DNA of 15,164 nt from JAMLHN01 sp035708745 (lineage in GTDB: Bacteria; Chloroflexota; Chloroflexia; Thermomicrobiales; UBA6265), in the NCBI GenBank assembly GCA_035708745.1, contig DASTFJ010000308.1, positions 1 to 15,164 of the forward strand. The letters are read 5' to 3'. The notes beneath the pieces are model-generated. The model saw nothing but the letters and a program-made list of their open reading frames with translations. It ran no database searches and was not told the DNA's origin. Positions 7,430-14,773 of the stretch are shown in pieces. Within the stretch, counting starts at the first letter, position 1. Each line of letters opens with the position of its first letter. A program made the position numbers and the translations under genes.

Positions 7430-7927
7430 ATGAACGACGAATATAGCTTCGGGCCAGATGAACCGCCGGTGCCGAAGACCGAGCGCGATCTCGTCATGGA
7501 TCGCTTCATGGTCAGCGTGCGGCGCTTGCCGCGCTATGGACGCCTGGCTACCAATATGTTGCGTGACGATCGGGTGCCCGTGGAAGCGCGCACCGCGCTG
7601 GTGGCGGGCGCCGCCTATGTAATCTCGCCGATCGATCTGATCCCCGGGTTCATTCCGGTGCTCGGCCAGCTCGACGACTTGCTGGTGGCGCTGCTCGGCA
7701 TCCGTTTCGCGCTGGCCCAGGCGCCGCCGGAGGTGCGTGCGGAACACCTGGAACGGGCCGGATTGCACGATCAGGATTTCGCCGAAGATCTGCGCACCGT
7801 GCGCGATACCTCGGTCTATCTGCTCAAATCGGGCACGAGGCGGGTGGCCAGTGGAGTGAGCCGGGTTGCCCGGCGAACCGGCCGGGTGATGCGCCGCGCC
7901 ACCGGCCGGGGCAACGACCGCTCCTGA
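7430..7927 (+). CDS. DUF1232 / YkvA-like membrane-associated protein
   Basis: A 165-residue protein with a DUF1232 core at about residues 52-92, including YVISPIDLIPGFIPVLGQLD with the characteristic SPIDLIP and the following DD. This short family is found alone or beside envelope genes and has no settled function. The hydrophobic core could enter or lie along the membrane. The C-terminal 30 residues are very basic (repeated RR and VARR-like strings), suited to binding acidic lipid or nucleic acid. GAGGAAG precedes the ATG, and the gap to the phosphodiesterase gene is 13 nt, so the pair probably forms one operon. Confidence 0.85.
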   Translation: MNDEYSFGPDEPPVPKTERDLVMDRFMVSVRRLPRYGRLATNMLRDDRVPVEARTALVAGAAYVISPIDLIPGFIPVLGQLDDLLVALLGIRFALAQAPPEVRAEHLERAGLHDQDFAEDLRTVRDTSVYLLKSGTRRVASGVSRVARRTGRVMRRATGRGNDRS

Positions 7928-7954
7928 AAGGATCGTGAAGTCGTTGTGTATACT
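7924..7954 (+). promoter_or_regulatory. Candidate promoter for the four-cysteine protein gene
   Basis: TATACT (7949-7954) is a good -10 element. CTGAAA (7924-7929) is a weak -35 at a long 19-bp spacing. Just downstream GATGGGCT (7962-7969) and AGCCCATC (7985-7992) can form an 8-bp hairpin with a 15-nt loop, near the 5' end of the predicted transcript. The leader to the ATG at 8145 would be about 185 nt. Confidence 0.35.
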
Positions 7955-8144
7955 GGGCCCCGATGGGCTGAATCGGACGTGCAGAGCCCATCCTTCCTTG
8001 ACTGGCTGACGATATGGAGCGCCGCGGACGGCAACCGACGCCGATGGCGAGCGCACCGCGATATGGTCGATTTCACCCGAAATCTCACCCAATCCCATCA
8101 TCAGCCGGCGCGCGGAAGCGCACGGGCACGGGAAGGTGTCACCT

Positions 8145-8426
8145 ATGAGCCGCGACCGACGCGGGCTCTTCGTCGTCGAAGAGCCGGTGGAGGATCCGGG
8201 TTTGTTTGGTTGTCCCATGCTTGCCAGATGTCGTTCGAATCCGGTCGAACCGAGCCAGCCCTCGTGGCGTTGCAACATTGGCTGGTCGATTCATGGAGCG
8301 GAAGAAGCGGCATATTGTCAGGCGACCGAGTCAGTAGCTGATTGCTGGAAGGTTCATCCAGAACGATTGCCGATCGTCGAGATCGAAGTCGTGACGCTGA
8401 CCGAAGTCAAAGCCGCTGCTGATTGA
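8145..8426 (+). CDS. Small four/five-cysteine protein, putative metal-binding
   Basis: A 93-residue cytoplasmic protein without signal or membrane segment. Cysteines lie at 23, 29, 43, 58 and 67, in the layout CPML, WRC, AYC and DCW, followed by KVHPER. The spacing CP-L ... RC ... YC ... C resembles a short cysteine motif I associate with Chloroflexota proteins (CPYLG...HRC...YC...CPR). That resemblance is from memory and suggests a zinc or iron-sulfur ligand set, not proven. The ATG at 8145 has GGAAGGTG (8131-8138) upstream. An in-frame GTG at 8136 lies inside that ribosome binding site and is unlikely. A strong terminator follows 43 nt after the stop. The function is unknown. Confidence 0.7.
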   Translation: MSRDRRGLFVVEEPVEDPGLFGCPMLARCRSNPVEPSQPSWRCNIGWSIHGAEEAAYCQATESVADCWKVHPERLPIVEIEVVTLTEVKAAAD

Positions 8427-8469
8427 GGCAACCGCTCGAACCTGGGCACACCAAGCGACTACCCAATCG

Positions 8470-8500
8470 AACGACCGCCCCGATGTCCGGGGCGGTCGTT
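8470..8500 (+). terminator. Intrinsic terminator of the four-cysteine protein gene
   Basis: A perfect 13-bp stem (8470-8482 with 8488-8500) encloses the loop ATGTC. The core is CGACCGCCCCG and its complement. It is followed by TGCTTTGTT on the plus strand, a broken T-tract. On the minus strand the flank is not T-rich, so it acts mainly for the plus strand. It also ends any read-through from the two upstream genes. Confidence 0.85.
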
Positions 8501-8594
8501 TGCTTTGTTCGAGCGATGGGTGGGTCGGGTATGCGGTCCTGCCACCACGAGTCCCGGCAGCGGCAACCCGAGTGCAATGCTCGAAAGGGTGTGC

Positions 8595-9044
8595 CTAGAT
8601 CCGGCGGGAGAGCGCCTTGACTTCGGCCTCGGATGTCGGCGCGTAGGCCTTGACGTACCGCTCCACCTCGCCGGGCGTGGTATTGCGCAGATCGAAGACA
8701 GGGTATTTGTCGTTCGATGGCAGGTAGAGGTGGAAGGTGAAGATCACCGGTTCGATCCGCTCGGCTTCCGCCCACCAGTTGTAGAGCCGCGGCAGCCAAT
8801 CGAAGCTTTCGGCATTGATGCGCCAGAGCGACACGGCGGCGCCCCGCTCGTAGGTAAGCGCCTCACCGAAATAGACGGTCGCTTTGGGGTCGGAATCGAT
8901 GATGCGCAATACATCCTCGTAGACGCGCGGGGAACCCTTCAGCGAGAAACGCCAGCCATCGACCTTCTTGGGGGCCGGTTTGGTCAGGGTGCGGGTCCAA
9001 AATGGCTGACCCGGATTGATCTTCTCGCGGCTGAAAATGCCCAT
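8595..9044 (-). CDS. Hypothetical protein, 149 residues
   Basis: I do not recognise this protein. It is soluble, without signal or membrane segment. It starts MGIFSREKINPGQPFW, has an aromatic-rich middle (SLWRIN, FDWLPRLYNWW), and a likely beta hairpin (PVIFTFHLYLP). Its C-terminal third, TTPGEVERYVKAYAPTSE, looks helical. The layout suggests a compact alpha/beta fold. ATG 9044 is chosen because GAGGAA stands 4 nt upstream; the frame is open back to 9080. It lies 86 nt downstream of the minus-strand MFS gene and could share its transcript. Codon use and composition look like its neighbours. Confidence 0.75.
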   Translation of the reverse strand: MGIFSREKINPGQPFWTRTLTKPAPKKVDGWRFSLKGSPRVYEDVLRIIDSDPKATVYFGEALTYERGAAVSLWRINAESFDWLPRLYNWWAEAERIEPVIFTFHLYLPSNDKYPVFDLRNTTPGEVERYVKAYAPTSEAEVKALSRRI

Positions 9045-9130
9045 GCGCTTCCTCGTTTGTCTGGTTCGATCTTCACCCAAGGCAACGCGAGGGTGCGACG
9101 GCGGTTGGCCGGTCCCGAATGTGCCAGATT

Positions 9131-10423
9131 CTACCCGATCGGTTGCGCCTCATCTCCAACCGGCATCCGCTCCAGCGGGAGATGGGGTGGCGCGCCGTGC
9201 AGCACCGAGCGCAATGCACCAGTCAGCACCAGACCAGCCGGTCCGCCGAGCCCGACCACCAACCCAGCCAGCGCCACCGTGAGCGGCGGACCGAACAGCT
9301 CGGTCACCCAACCGACCAGGGCAAAGGAAGCCAGCGCCGTGGCGGCGATCACCCCACCCCAGATGGCATAGACCCGGCCGCGCATCTCGTCCACGGTCCA
9401 TTCGGCCATATATGCCTGCATGGCGATCACCGCCCAGGCGTCTGCCAGACCGAAGATAAGCGCCAGCACATAGAGCACTTCCGGCGGCGGTTGCAGCACG
9501 GCGGGAACCATGAACAAGGGACCGAGATACCCGGCAAAGAGCATCTTTGCCCGGCCGATGCGTTGCTCCAGACGGCTGGCGGTCAGCGCGCCCACCACCG
9601 CGCCGATACTCATGGAAACCGCCAGCAGCCCGTAGAGGAAATCTGCGCGATCGCCGAGATCGAGGGTCTCCTCGAAATAGACGACCAGGGTGATGGCGAG
9701 CACTCCGAACATCAACGACCACAGCCCTTCGGTGAAGCAAACACCGCGCAGAATGGGCGTGGTCCAGATGGTGTGAAATCCCTCACGCATGTCGCGGGTG
9801 GCATTGCGCGCGATCGAGCCGAGTGAATGCTCCGGCGGTCGGTCGGCTGTTGGCAACACCAGTCGCCAGTTCCAGACGAGTGCCACCGCGTAACAGGCCG
9901 CTTGCAACCAGAAGGGCGGCCGCGGACCCGCGATCCCGACGACGGCCGCACCGAGCGCGGGGCCGACGATCCGGTTGATGGCGCCGGTCACCTGCACAAA
10001 CGAAAGCGATGGAACCAGCTCATCTCGATCGACGATCGTGGGGAGCACCGCCAAACTGGCGGGCATGGCAAACGTTTGCCCCATCCCGAGCAGCACGGCG
10101 ATGACGCCGAGCTGGGTCTGGCTTTCCACGAACGGGATGAACACCACCGACCCGGCGCGCAGGGTATTCGCTCCCAGCATGATCTTGCGCCGGTCGAGGT
10201 TATCCGCCAGCACCCCGGCAAACGGGGAGAGAATCGCGCGCGGCAGCATTTGCAAAACGAAGATGACGCTCATCAGTGCGGCCGAGCTGGTCATGTCGTA
10301 GACCAGCAGCGGAAGCGCAACCTGACCCACGGCTTCGCCCAGACCGGAAAAGAGATTTCCAGCCCAGAGGTTGCGAAACTGCTCGTTGCGCAGCACGGTG
10401 TAATAGCTTCGTTGCGCGGCCAT
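9131..10423 (-). CDS. MFS transporter, EntS/MFS_3-like exporter
   Basis: A 430-residue major facilitator with about twelve hydrophobic segments. The N-terminal RNEQFRNLWAGNLFSGLGE and motif A GVLADNLDRRKIM in loop 2-3 are typical of the MFS_3 group, which includes the enterobactin exporter EntS and macrolide efflux proteins. Export of a siderophore-like or hydrophobic compound is therefore likely, with substrate unknown. A GTG two codons upstream (10429) is an alternative start; GGGTGGG lies 5 nt before ATG 10423, favouring the ATG. The C-terminal tail is short and polar. It shares no close similarity with the MFS protein at 3266, judged from motif A and the N-terminus. Confidence 0.88.
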   Translation of the reverse strand: MAAQRSYYTVLRNEQFRNLWAGNLFSGLGEAVGQVALPLLVYDMTSSAALMSVIFVLQMLPRAILSPFAGVLADNLDRRKIMLGANTLRAGSVVFIPFVESQTQLGVIAVLLGMGQTFAMPASLAVLPTIVDRDELVPSLSFVQVTGAINRIVGPALGAAVVGIAGPRPPFWLQAACYAVALVWNWRLVLPTADRPPEHSLGSIARNATRDMREGFHTIWTTPILRGVCFTEGLWSLMFGVLAITLVVYFEETLDLGDRADFLYGLLAVSMSIGAVVGALTASRLEQRIGRAKMLFAGYLGPLFMVPAVLQPPPEVLYVLALIFGLADAWAVIAMQAYMAEWTVDEMRGRVYAIWGGVIAATALASFALVGWVTELFGPPLTVALAGLVVGLGGPAGLVLTGALRSVLHGAPPHLPLERMPVGDEAQPIG

Positions 10424-10479
10424 GGTCACCCACCCGCCATCGGGTCACGGTCGGGCCTCATCCCGGACAAAGGCGGCAG

Positions 10480-10485
10480 AGTATA
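10480..10485 (-). promoter_or_regulatory. Candidate -10 element for the second MFS gene
   Basis: TATACT on the minus strand (10485-10480) stands about 57 bp before the ATG at 10423. It is the same hexamer, preceded by G, as at 7949. No convincing -35 is seen at 16-18 bp, so an activator may be needed or the call may be wrong. Confidence 0.3.
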
Positions 10486-10593
10486 CGCGCTTTGGGAAGG
10501 CACACGAGTTCGTTTTTTGGAATCGGCAGGGGGCTCCCCGTGGCTGCCCTTGCCCGATGGAGACATTCGGGGTGACACATGCGGGAAAACGAA

Positions 10594-10621
10594 CGAGGCG
10601 GGCTCGAATGAGCCCGCCTCG
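10594..10621 (-). terminator. Intrinsic terminator of the sugar ABC operon
   Basis: A perfect 12-bp stem, CGAGGCGGGCTC (10594-10605) with its complement (10610-10621), closes a four-base loop. On the minus strand it is followed by TTCGTTTTCCC. It lies 27 nt after the stop codon of the binding protein gene, so it ends the ABC operon and separates it from the MFS gene. Confidence 0.88.
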
Positions 10622-10648
10622 TGAATTTCAACGGTCGATCGAAACCGA

Positions 10649-11701
10649 TCAGCCCGCCGGGGTGGCCTCTGCCGCCACCGGAGAACCAGCCGGAATCTCG
10701 GAGCAGTCGGCGACGTAGAGGTAGCGAGCCACTTCTGGATCGCTGATATTGTCGGCATTCACCACCGAATAACCAGTGGTGACCACCTTCTCCGCCGGCG
10801 GTGTGCCGGTGCTCAAGTAGTCGACAGCCATGCGCACGGCTGTATTGCCGATGTCATACGGGTGCTGAGCGATGAGGGTGTTGACGATGCCCTGCTTGAG
10901 ATCAGCGACCTGCTTCGGACCGGCGTCGAAACCGACGATCTCGACCTGATCTTGCAATCCGGCTTCGCGAACCGCCGTAGCGGCGCCCTCAGCGCCGAAG
11001 AGGTTCGTGCCGAAGATGCCGGCAAGATCCGGGTTTGCCTGAAGCACCGCGGACGTCTGGGAGGCCGCGGTGGTTGGGTCGTCGTTGTTGTACTCCGCAC
11101 CGAGGTATTCGATATTCGGATAGGCGGCAATGCCTTCTTCGAAGCCTTGCTGGCGCTGGTCGGTGGTGGAAATACCGGGTTTCACATTGCTGACCCAGAC
11201 TTTTCCGGTCTCACCGATCAGATCGGCCAGCGCATCCGCGGCCATCTTGCCGCCGAGCACGTTATCGGAAGCTATATTGGCGATGGCGATATCGGCCTCG
11301 ATGAACGTGTCGACCGTAAACACCGCGATGCCCGCATCGACTGCTTCCTGAATCGGAGCGATCATGGCGGTGCGATCGTTGGGAGCGATGAGGATAGCGT
11401 CCGGAGCCGACTGGATGACGGCATTCAGCAGCGGAGTCTGCAGCGTCGCGTCGAACTTCTCGGGACCTTGCACCGTCAAGTCGACGCCCAGCTCATCGGC
11501 CGCGGCCTGAGCCCCGCACGCCATGGAGATATAGAACTCGTCGCCTTGCACCCCCTGAATGAGCGTGATTTTGTAGGCGTCCTGCGCTCCCGCTGGGGTG
11601 AAGTTCAGGCCGCCCAACGCGGCCACCGAGGCAGTAGCAGCTCCGGCCTTGATCAGGCCGCGCCGTGAAAACTGCCGGCACATGTCATTTCCTTGCGTCA
11701 T
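10649..11701 (-). CDS. Sugar ABC transporter substrate-binding protein, Tat-exported
   Basis: A 350-residue periplasmic-binding-protein-like sugar receptor of the ribose/galactose (Peripla_BP_4, CUT2) type. A twin-arginine signal is clear: SRRGLIKAG with Arg13-Arg14, a hydrophobic stretch to about residue 34, and an AGA cleavage site near 37-39. No lipobox cysteine follows, so release or another anchor is implied. The mature part has the typical KITLIQGVQGDEFY start, a DAILIAPND strand-loop and GFDAGPKQV near the hinge. ATG 11701 is chosen because GGAG lies 9 nt upstream; ATG 11683 (AAGGAA 5 nt upstream) and ATG 11716 are alternatives, all before the signal. It is the last gene of the operon, with its own candidate promoter. 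The sugar is not predictable. Confidence 0.9.
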   Translation of the reverse strand: MTQGNDMCRQFSRRGLIKAGAATASVAALGGLNFTPAGAQDAYKITLIQGVQGDEFYISMACGAQAAADELGVDLTVQGPEKFDATLQTPLLNAVIQSAPDAILIAPNDRTAMIAPIQEAVDAGIAVFTVDTFIEADIAIANIASDNVLGGKMAADALADLIGETGKVWVSNVKPGISTTDQRQQGFEEGIAAYPNIEYLGAEYNNDDPTTAASQTSAVLQANPDLAGIFGTNLFGAEGAATAVREAGLQDQVEIVGFDAGPKQVADLKQGIVNTLIAQHPYDIGNTAVRMAVDYLSTGTPPAEKVVTTGYSVVNADNISDPEVARYLYVADCSEIPAGSPVAAEATPAG

Positions 11702-11766
11702 TGCATTCGTCTCCATTCTTGACGTTGAATCTGCAACGAACCTGGGGGATCGCTCCCCAATCGATG

Positions 11767-11795
11767 ACTATATCGCCTCACGGAGCCGTGGGCAA
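11767..11795 (-). promoter_or_regulatory. Candidate internal promoter for the binding protein gene
   Basis: TTGCCC (11795-11790) and TATAGT (11772-11767) on the minus strand are spaced by 17 bp, matching the consensus at 4/6 and 5/6. The predicted start is near 11760. TGGGG (11743-11747) and CCCCA (11755-11759) could then form a small hairpin at the 5' end of the transcript. A separate promoter would let the binding protein be made in excess over the membrane parts. Confidence 0.5.
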
Positions 11796-11806
11796 TCGGG
11801 CGGCGC

Positions 11807-12874
11807 CTACATTCGCTCTGATGCTTTCCGGCGCCGCTGATCGATGTAGACCGCAACGATCAGAATCGCACCAATGGCAACCTGCTGCCAAAATGGATTG
11901 ATTCCACCGATGACCAACCCGTTGCGCAATACCGCGGGAATGAAGGTGCCGACCACCGATCCGAAGATCGAGCCGATTCCGCCGAAGAGACTGGTGCCAC
12001 CGATGACCACCGCTGAAATGGCGTTCAAATTGTCGGCCGAGTGGGTCGAGGTCGAGGCGGTGGCAAACCGGGCCAAATCCATGGCGCCGGCCAGACCGGC
12101 CAGCAATCCGCTGACGGCGTAGACCTTGATCAAGTGGCGGTCGACGTTGATCCCAGCCCGGCGGGCGGCCGCGGCATTGGAGCCGATCGCGAAGGTATAC
12201 CGCCCGAATCTCGTCAACGAGAGCGCAATCATGGCGATGATAACGACGACCGCCGTGACGATCACCAGCACCGGCAGGAATCCGAACACTTTGCGAGCGC
12301 CGATCTCGGTCTGAACGTCATAGGGAACGTAAGGAACGCTTGCGCCGCCGGAGATGATCTGCGCCAGACCGAGCGCCATACCCAAGGTTCCCAGTGTCAC
12401 GATGAACGGTGGCAATTTGAGCTTGGTGACGATCAGCCCGTTGAGGATTCCCCATGCCAGCCCGCACAGGATGGCCACCGCCAGACCAATCGGAATGCCG
12501 ACATTCTGCGTGGGAAACTCATAGTTTCTGACTTGTTCCGGCGTACCCGACAGATTGGACATGACCTTGGCGCCGACCACCGCGGAGAAGACGAGCACCG
12601 CACTGACCGAGAGATCGATGCCGGCGGTAATGATGACGAAGGTTCCACCGACAGCCAGCAGCATGAGTTGGGAGGCATCGAGCGCGATATTTCGGAAGTT
12701 CCGCGTATCGAAGAACTTCTCTCCGTGCCAAATACTGAAGAAAACAATCATGCCTATGAGCACCAGGAAGATATACGTCCAGGCAAAATCGAATCGCTCT
12801 TTGAATTGTTCTCGGAACGAGAGCTCGGGAAGCGGTTCCGGCGCGGGGTTCTGGAGTTGTTCGAGTTCCGACAT
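11807..12874 (-). CDS. Sugar ABC transporter permease, CUT2 / RbsC-like
   Basis: A 355-residue BPD_transp_2 permease that would pair with the ATPase and binding protein next to it. After a Pro/Glu-rich cytoplasmic N-terminus of about 30 residues come roughly nine hydrophobic segments. Family blocks visible are GGTFVIITAGIDLSVSAV, the LPPFIVTLGTLGMALGLA block, the cytoplasmic coupling loop with GSNAAAARRAGINV, and GGTSLFGGIGSIFGSVVG near the C-terminus. Its ATG directly follows the TAA of the ATPase gene (TAAATG, no gap), so translation is likely coupled. It lacks an obvious Shine-Dalgarno of its own. Confidence 0.93.
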   Translation of the reverse strand: MSELEQLQNPAPEPLPELSFREQFKERFDFAWTYIFLVLIGMIVFFSIWHGEKFFDTRNFRNIALDASQLMLLAVGGTFVIITAGIDLSVSAVLVFSAVVGAKVMSNLSGTPEQVRNYEFPTQNVGIPIGLAVAILCGLAWGILNGLIVTKLKLPPFIVTLGTLGMALGLAQIISGGASVPYVPYDVQTEIGARKVFGFLPVLVIVTAVVVIIAMIALSLTRFGRYTFAIGSNAAAARRAGINVDRHLIKVYAVSGLLAGLAGAMDLARFATASTSTHSADNLNAISAVVIGGTSLFGGIGSIFGSVVGTFIPAVLRNGLVIGGINPFWQQVAIGAILIVAVYIDQRRRKASERM

Positions 12875-13660
12875 TTAGGCTGCCTTGCTCCCCGGCATCG
12901 ACGACGCGGTGGTAGACCCGGTCATCCACGAAACGGCTTGATCGATGGTATCGGTCTTCGGATCGAGCTCGGTCACTACGGTGCCGAGACGCAACACCAC
13001 GATCCGGTCGGCCACCTCGAAAACATGCGGCATATTGTGACTGATGAAGACCACCGGAATGCCGGAATTGCGCACCTCGCGGACCAGATCGAGCACCATC
13101 TGCGATTGCGCCACCCCGAGCGCGGCGGTCGGCTCGTCCATGATCACGACCTTGCTGGCCCATTTCACCGAGCGCGCCACCGCCACACTCTGCCGCTGTC
13201 CGCCAGAGAGGGTGAACACGCGCCGGCGCGGATCGGGGATGCGCACGCGCAACCGCTTCAGCTCGCCCTCTGTCTCTTCCATCATGAACGTATTGTCGAG
13301 AAAACCGAGCTTGCCGAGCAACCCCGGTTTCAATTGCTCGCGACCGAGAAAGATATTCGCCGCCGAATCGAGATGCGGCGCGACCGCCAGATCCTGATAG
13401 ACGGTTTCGATGCCCAGGGCGCGCGCATCCTGCGGGGAATGGAGGTGGACGGCATTTCCGTCGAAGATGAGCTCTCCGGAATCGGGCGGAAAGACCCCTG
13501 TGAGGCAATTGATGAGCGTGCTCTTGCCGGCGCCGTTATCGCCGATCAACGCGACGATCTGCCCGGGAAAGACCTCCAAATTCACATCATCGAGCGCCTG
13601 CACGGCGCCGAACGATTTCGATATCCCTCGTGCTTCGAGGACTGGAACGGGGGCGCTCAT
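12875..13660 (-). CDS. Sugar ABC transporter ATP-binding protein, single nucleotide-binding domain
   Basis: A 261-residue ABC ATPase. Motifs in order: Walker A GDNGAGKST at 40-48, Q-loop Gln89 (VYQDL), signature LSGGQ at 151-155, Walker B VVIMDE at 171-176, H-loop His208. It has one nucleotide-binding domain, whereas RbsA-type CUT2 ATPases usually have two in tandem (about 500 residues), so a homodimer is expected, as in FrcA-like systems. ATG 13660 is chosen for AAAGG 7-8 nt upstream and because the family starts here; the frame is open upstream as far as 14146, but that part overlaps the divergent oxidoreductase gene. It is the first gene of the ATPase-permease-binding protein operon, the order of rbsACB. 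Confidence 0.92.
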   Translation of the reverse strand: MSAPVPVLEARGISKSFGAVQALDDVNLEVFPGQIVALIGDNGAGKSTLINCLTGVFPPDSGELIFDGNAVHLHSPQDARALGIETVYQDLAVAPHLDSAANIFLGREQLKPGLLGKLGFLDNTFMMEETEGELKRLRVRIPDPRRRVFTLSGGQRQSVAVARSVKWASKVVIMDEPTAALGVAQSQMVLDLVREVRNSGIPVVFISHNMPHVFEVADRIVVLRLGTVVTELDPKTDTIDQAVSWMTGSTTASSMPGSKAA

Positions 13661-13801
13661 CCACGAGCCTTTCGTTGGCAATGTCATCGGGGCGGAGTGC
13701 CAGCCGCTCCGGCAAGCTGCCGGGGTAGCATACCAAAGCACTGCTTCCGGCAAACGCCTGCGTTGCTTTAGCGATAACCGCATATCGACAGGAGGAACTG
13801 G
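13661..13801. promoter_or_regulatory. Divergent control region with two dyads
   Basis: This 141-bp gap separates the ABC operon from the oxidoreductase gene and must hold both promoters. CCGGCA-AGC-TGCCGG (13709-13723) and AAGCA-C-TGCTT (13736-13746) are short perfect dyads and possible regulator sites. On the minus strand TATGCT, with TTTGCC 16 bp upstream, is a weak promoter candidate for the ABC operon. I see no convincing promoter for the plus strand. Confidence 0.35.
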
Positions 13802-14698
13802 ATGAAGATCGGGCTCATCTTGCTGCTCGGAGAAGACGAGGAGATCGGCGCGCCGCCGCCATACGCCAGCATTCGATCCAACGCACTCGTTGCCGAGCAG
13901 AGCGGGCTCGATTCTGTCTGGGCGTACGACCATCTCCTCTATCATTTTCCGGGCAAGGAAGCGCAGGGCGTCTGGGAGGGGTGGACGATCACCTCGGCGC
14001 TCGCGGAGGCGACTACGCGCGTCGAGCTCGGCACGCTGGTGCTCTGCACGGCCTTTCGCAATCCGGCGGTGACCGCCAAGATGGCGGTCACGATCGACGA
14101 GGTCAGCCAGCAGCGCTTCACGTTGGGTATCGGAGCCGGGTGGCACCCGGCCGAGTTCGAGGCGTTTGGGCTGAACTTCTCACACAAGGTCGATCAGTTC
14201 GAAGAAGCCACCAAGATCATCGCGCCGCTGGTGCATCAGGGAGAGGTCGATTTCACCGGCGAGTATGTCTCCGCGCCGAGCTGCATCATGCTGCCGAAAC
14301 CGTCCCGCCGGATTCCCCTGCTGATTGCCGGCAAGAAACCGCGCATGATGAGCCTGGTGGCGCAGTATGCCGATGCCTACAACACCTGTTGGTGGGGGGA
14401 CGCCTCGTCGATCGAACCCGATCGGAATGCCCTGAAGGCCGCCTGCGAGGCGATCGACCGGGATGTCACCGAGATCTCCTTCACCGCCGGGGTGGTGATC
14501 CGCTTCGACGATCTCCTCGGCCCCTCAGAAGAAGAGCTCGACCCGAAAAAGGTGCTCTCCGGCACCGTCGAGCAAATCGCCGAGGGGTTGCGTGGCTATC
14601 GCATGGCGGGCGTCGACCATGTCATCGCCAATATCGACCCACTGACCTCCGAGGGAATCGAGCTGCTCGCCAAAGCCCGAGAGCTCGCGCTGGCCTAA
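13802..14698 (+). CDS. LLM-class flavin/F420-dependent oxidoreductase
   Basis: A 298-residue luciferase-like (bacterial luciferase TIM-barrel) oxidoreductase using FMN or F420. Typical features are the N-terminal KIGL strand, the SVWAYDHL block around residue 40, RVELGTLVLCTAFRNPAVTA with the family's non-prolyl cis-peptide region, RFTLGIGAGWHPAEFEAFG at about 105-123, and the IPLLIAGKKPRMM strand near 173-185. The length fits one-domain F420-dependent members. AGGAGG (13790-13795) stands 6 nt before the ATG, a strong site. Divergence from a sugar ABC operon suggests a sugar-related substrate, as the family includes F420-dependent glucose-6-phosphate dehydrogenase, but that is inference. The frame stays intact to TAA. 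Confidence 0.9.
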   Translation: MKIGLILLLGEDEEIGAPPPYASIRSNALVAEQSGLDSVWAYDHLLYHFPGKEAQGVWEGWTITSALAEATTRVELGTLVLCTAFRNPAVTAKMAVTIDEVSQQRFTLGIGAGWHPAEFEAFGLNFSHKVDQFEEATKIIAPLVHQGEVDFTGEYVSAPSCIMLPKPSRRIPLLIAGKKPRMMSLVAQYADAYNTCWWGDASSIEPDRNALKAACEAIDRDVTEISFTAGVVIRFDDLLGPSEEELDPKKVLSGTVEQIAEGLRGYRMAGVDHVIANIDPLTSEGIELLAKARELALA

Positions 14699-14760
14699 TC
14701 TTCGTCGTCCCGACCACTCCTTCTTCGACCCGACAACTCCTTCGTCGTCCCGATCGGAGT
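14699..14760. repeat. Three tandem 20-bp repeats behind the oxidoreductase gene
   Basis: Units at 14701-14720, 14721-14740 and 14741-14760 have an exact 20-bp period. Units 1 and 2 match at 17 of 20 positions; unit 3 matches unit 1 over its first 13 (TTCGTCGTCCCGA) and then diverges. The array begins 3 nt after the stop codon at 14698. Confidence 0.6.
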
Positions 14761-14773
14761 GGAGGGACCTCTC

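Noticed and set aside
8014..8148. A 44-codon plus-strand ORF overlapping the four-cysteine gene start by ATGA
   Set aside because: The overlap is attractive, but there is no ribosome binding site, the peptide is a low-complexity basic string, and the third codon positions do not look coding.
7331..8278. Long minus-strand open frame opposite the DUF1232 gene and leader
   Set aside because: It overlaps a recognised gene antisense and has no recognisable motif.
13661..14146. Upstream extension of the ABC ATPase frame
   Set aside because: It lies antisense to the well-supported oxidoreductase gene, and the ATPase family starts near 13660.
14699..14760. CRISPR array
   Set aside because: The 20-bp units are directly adjacent and have no spacers between them; no cas gene is present.
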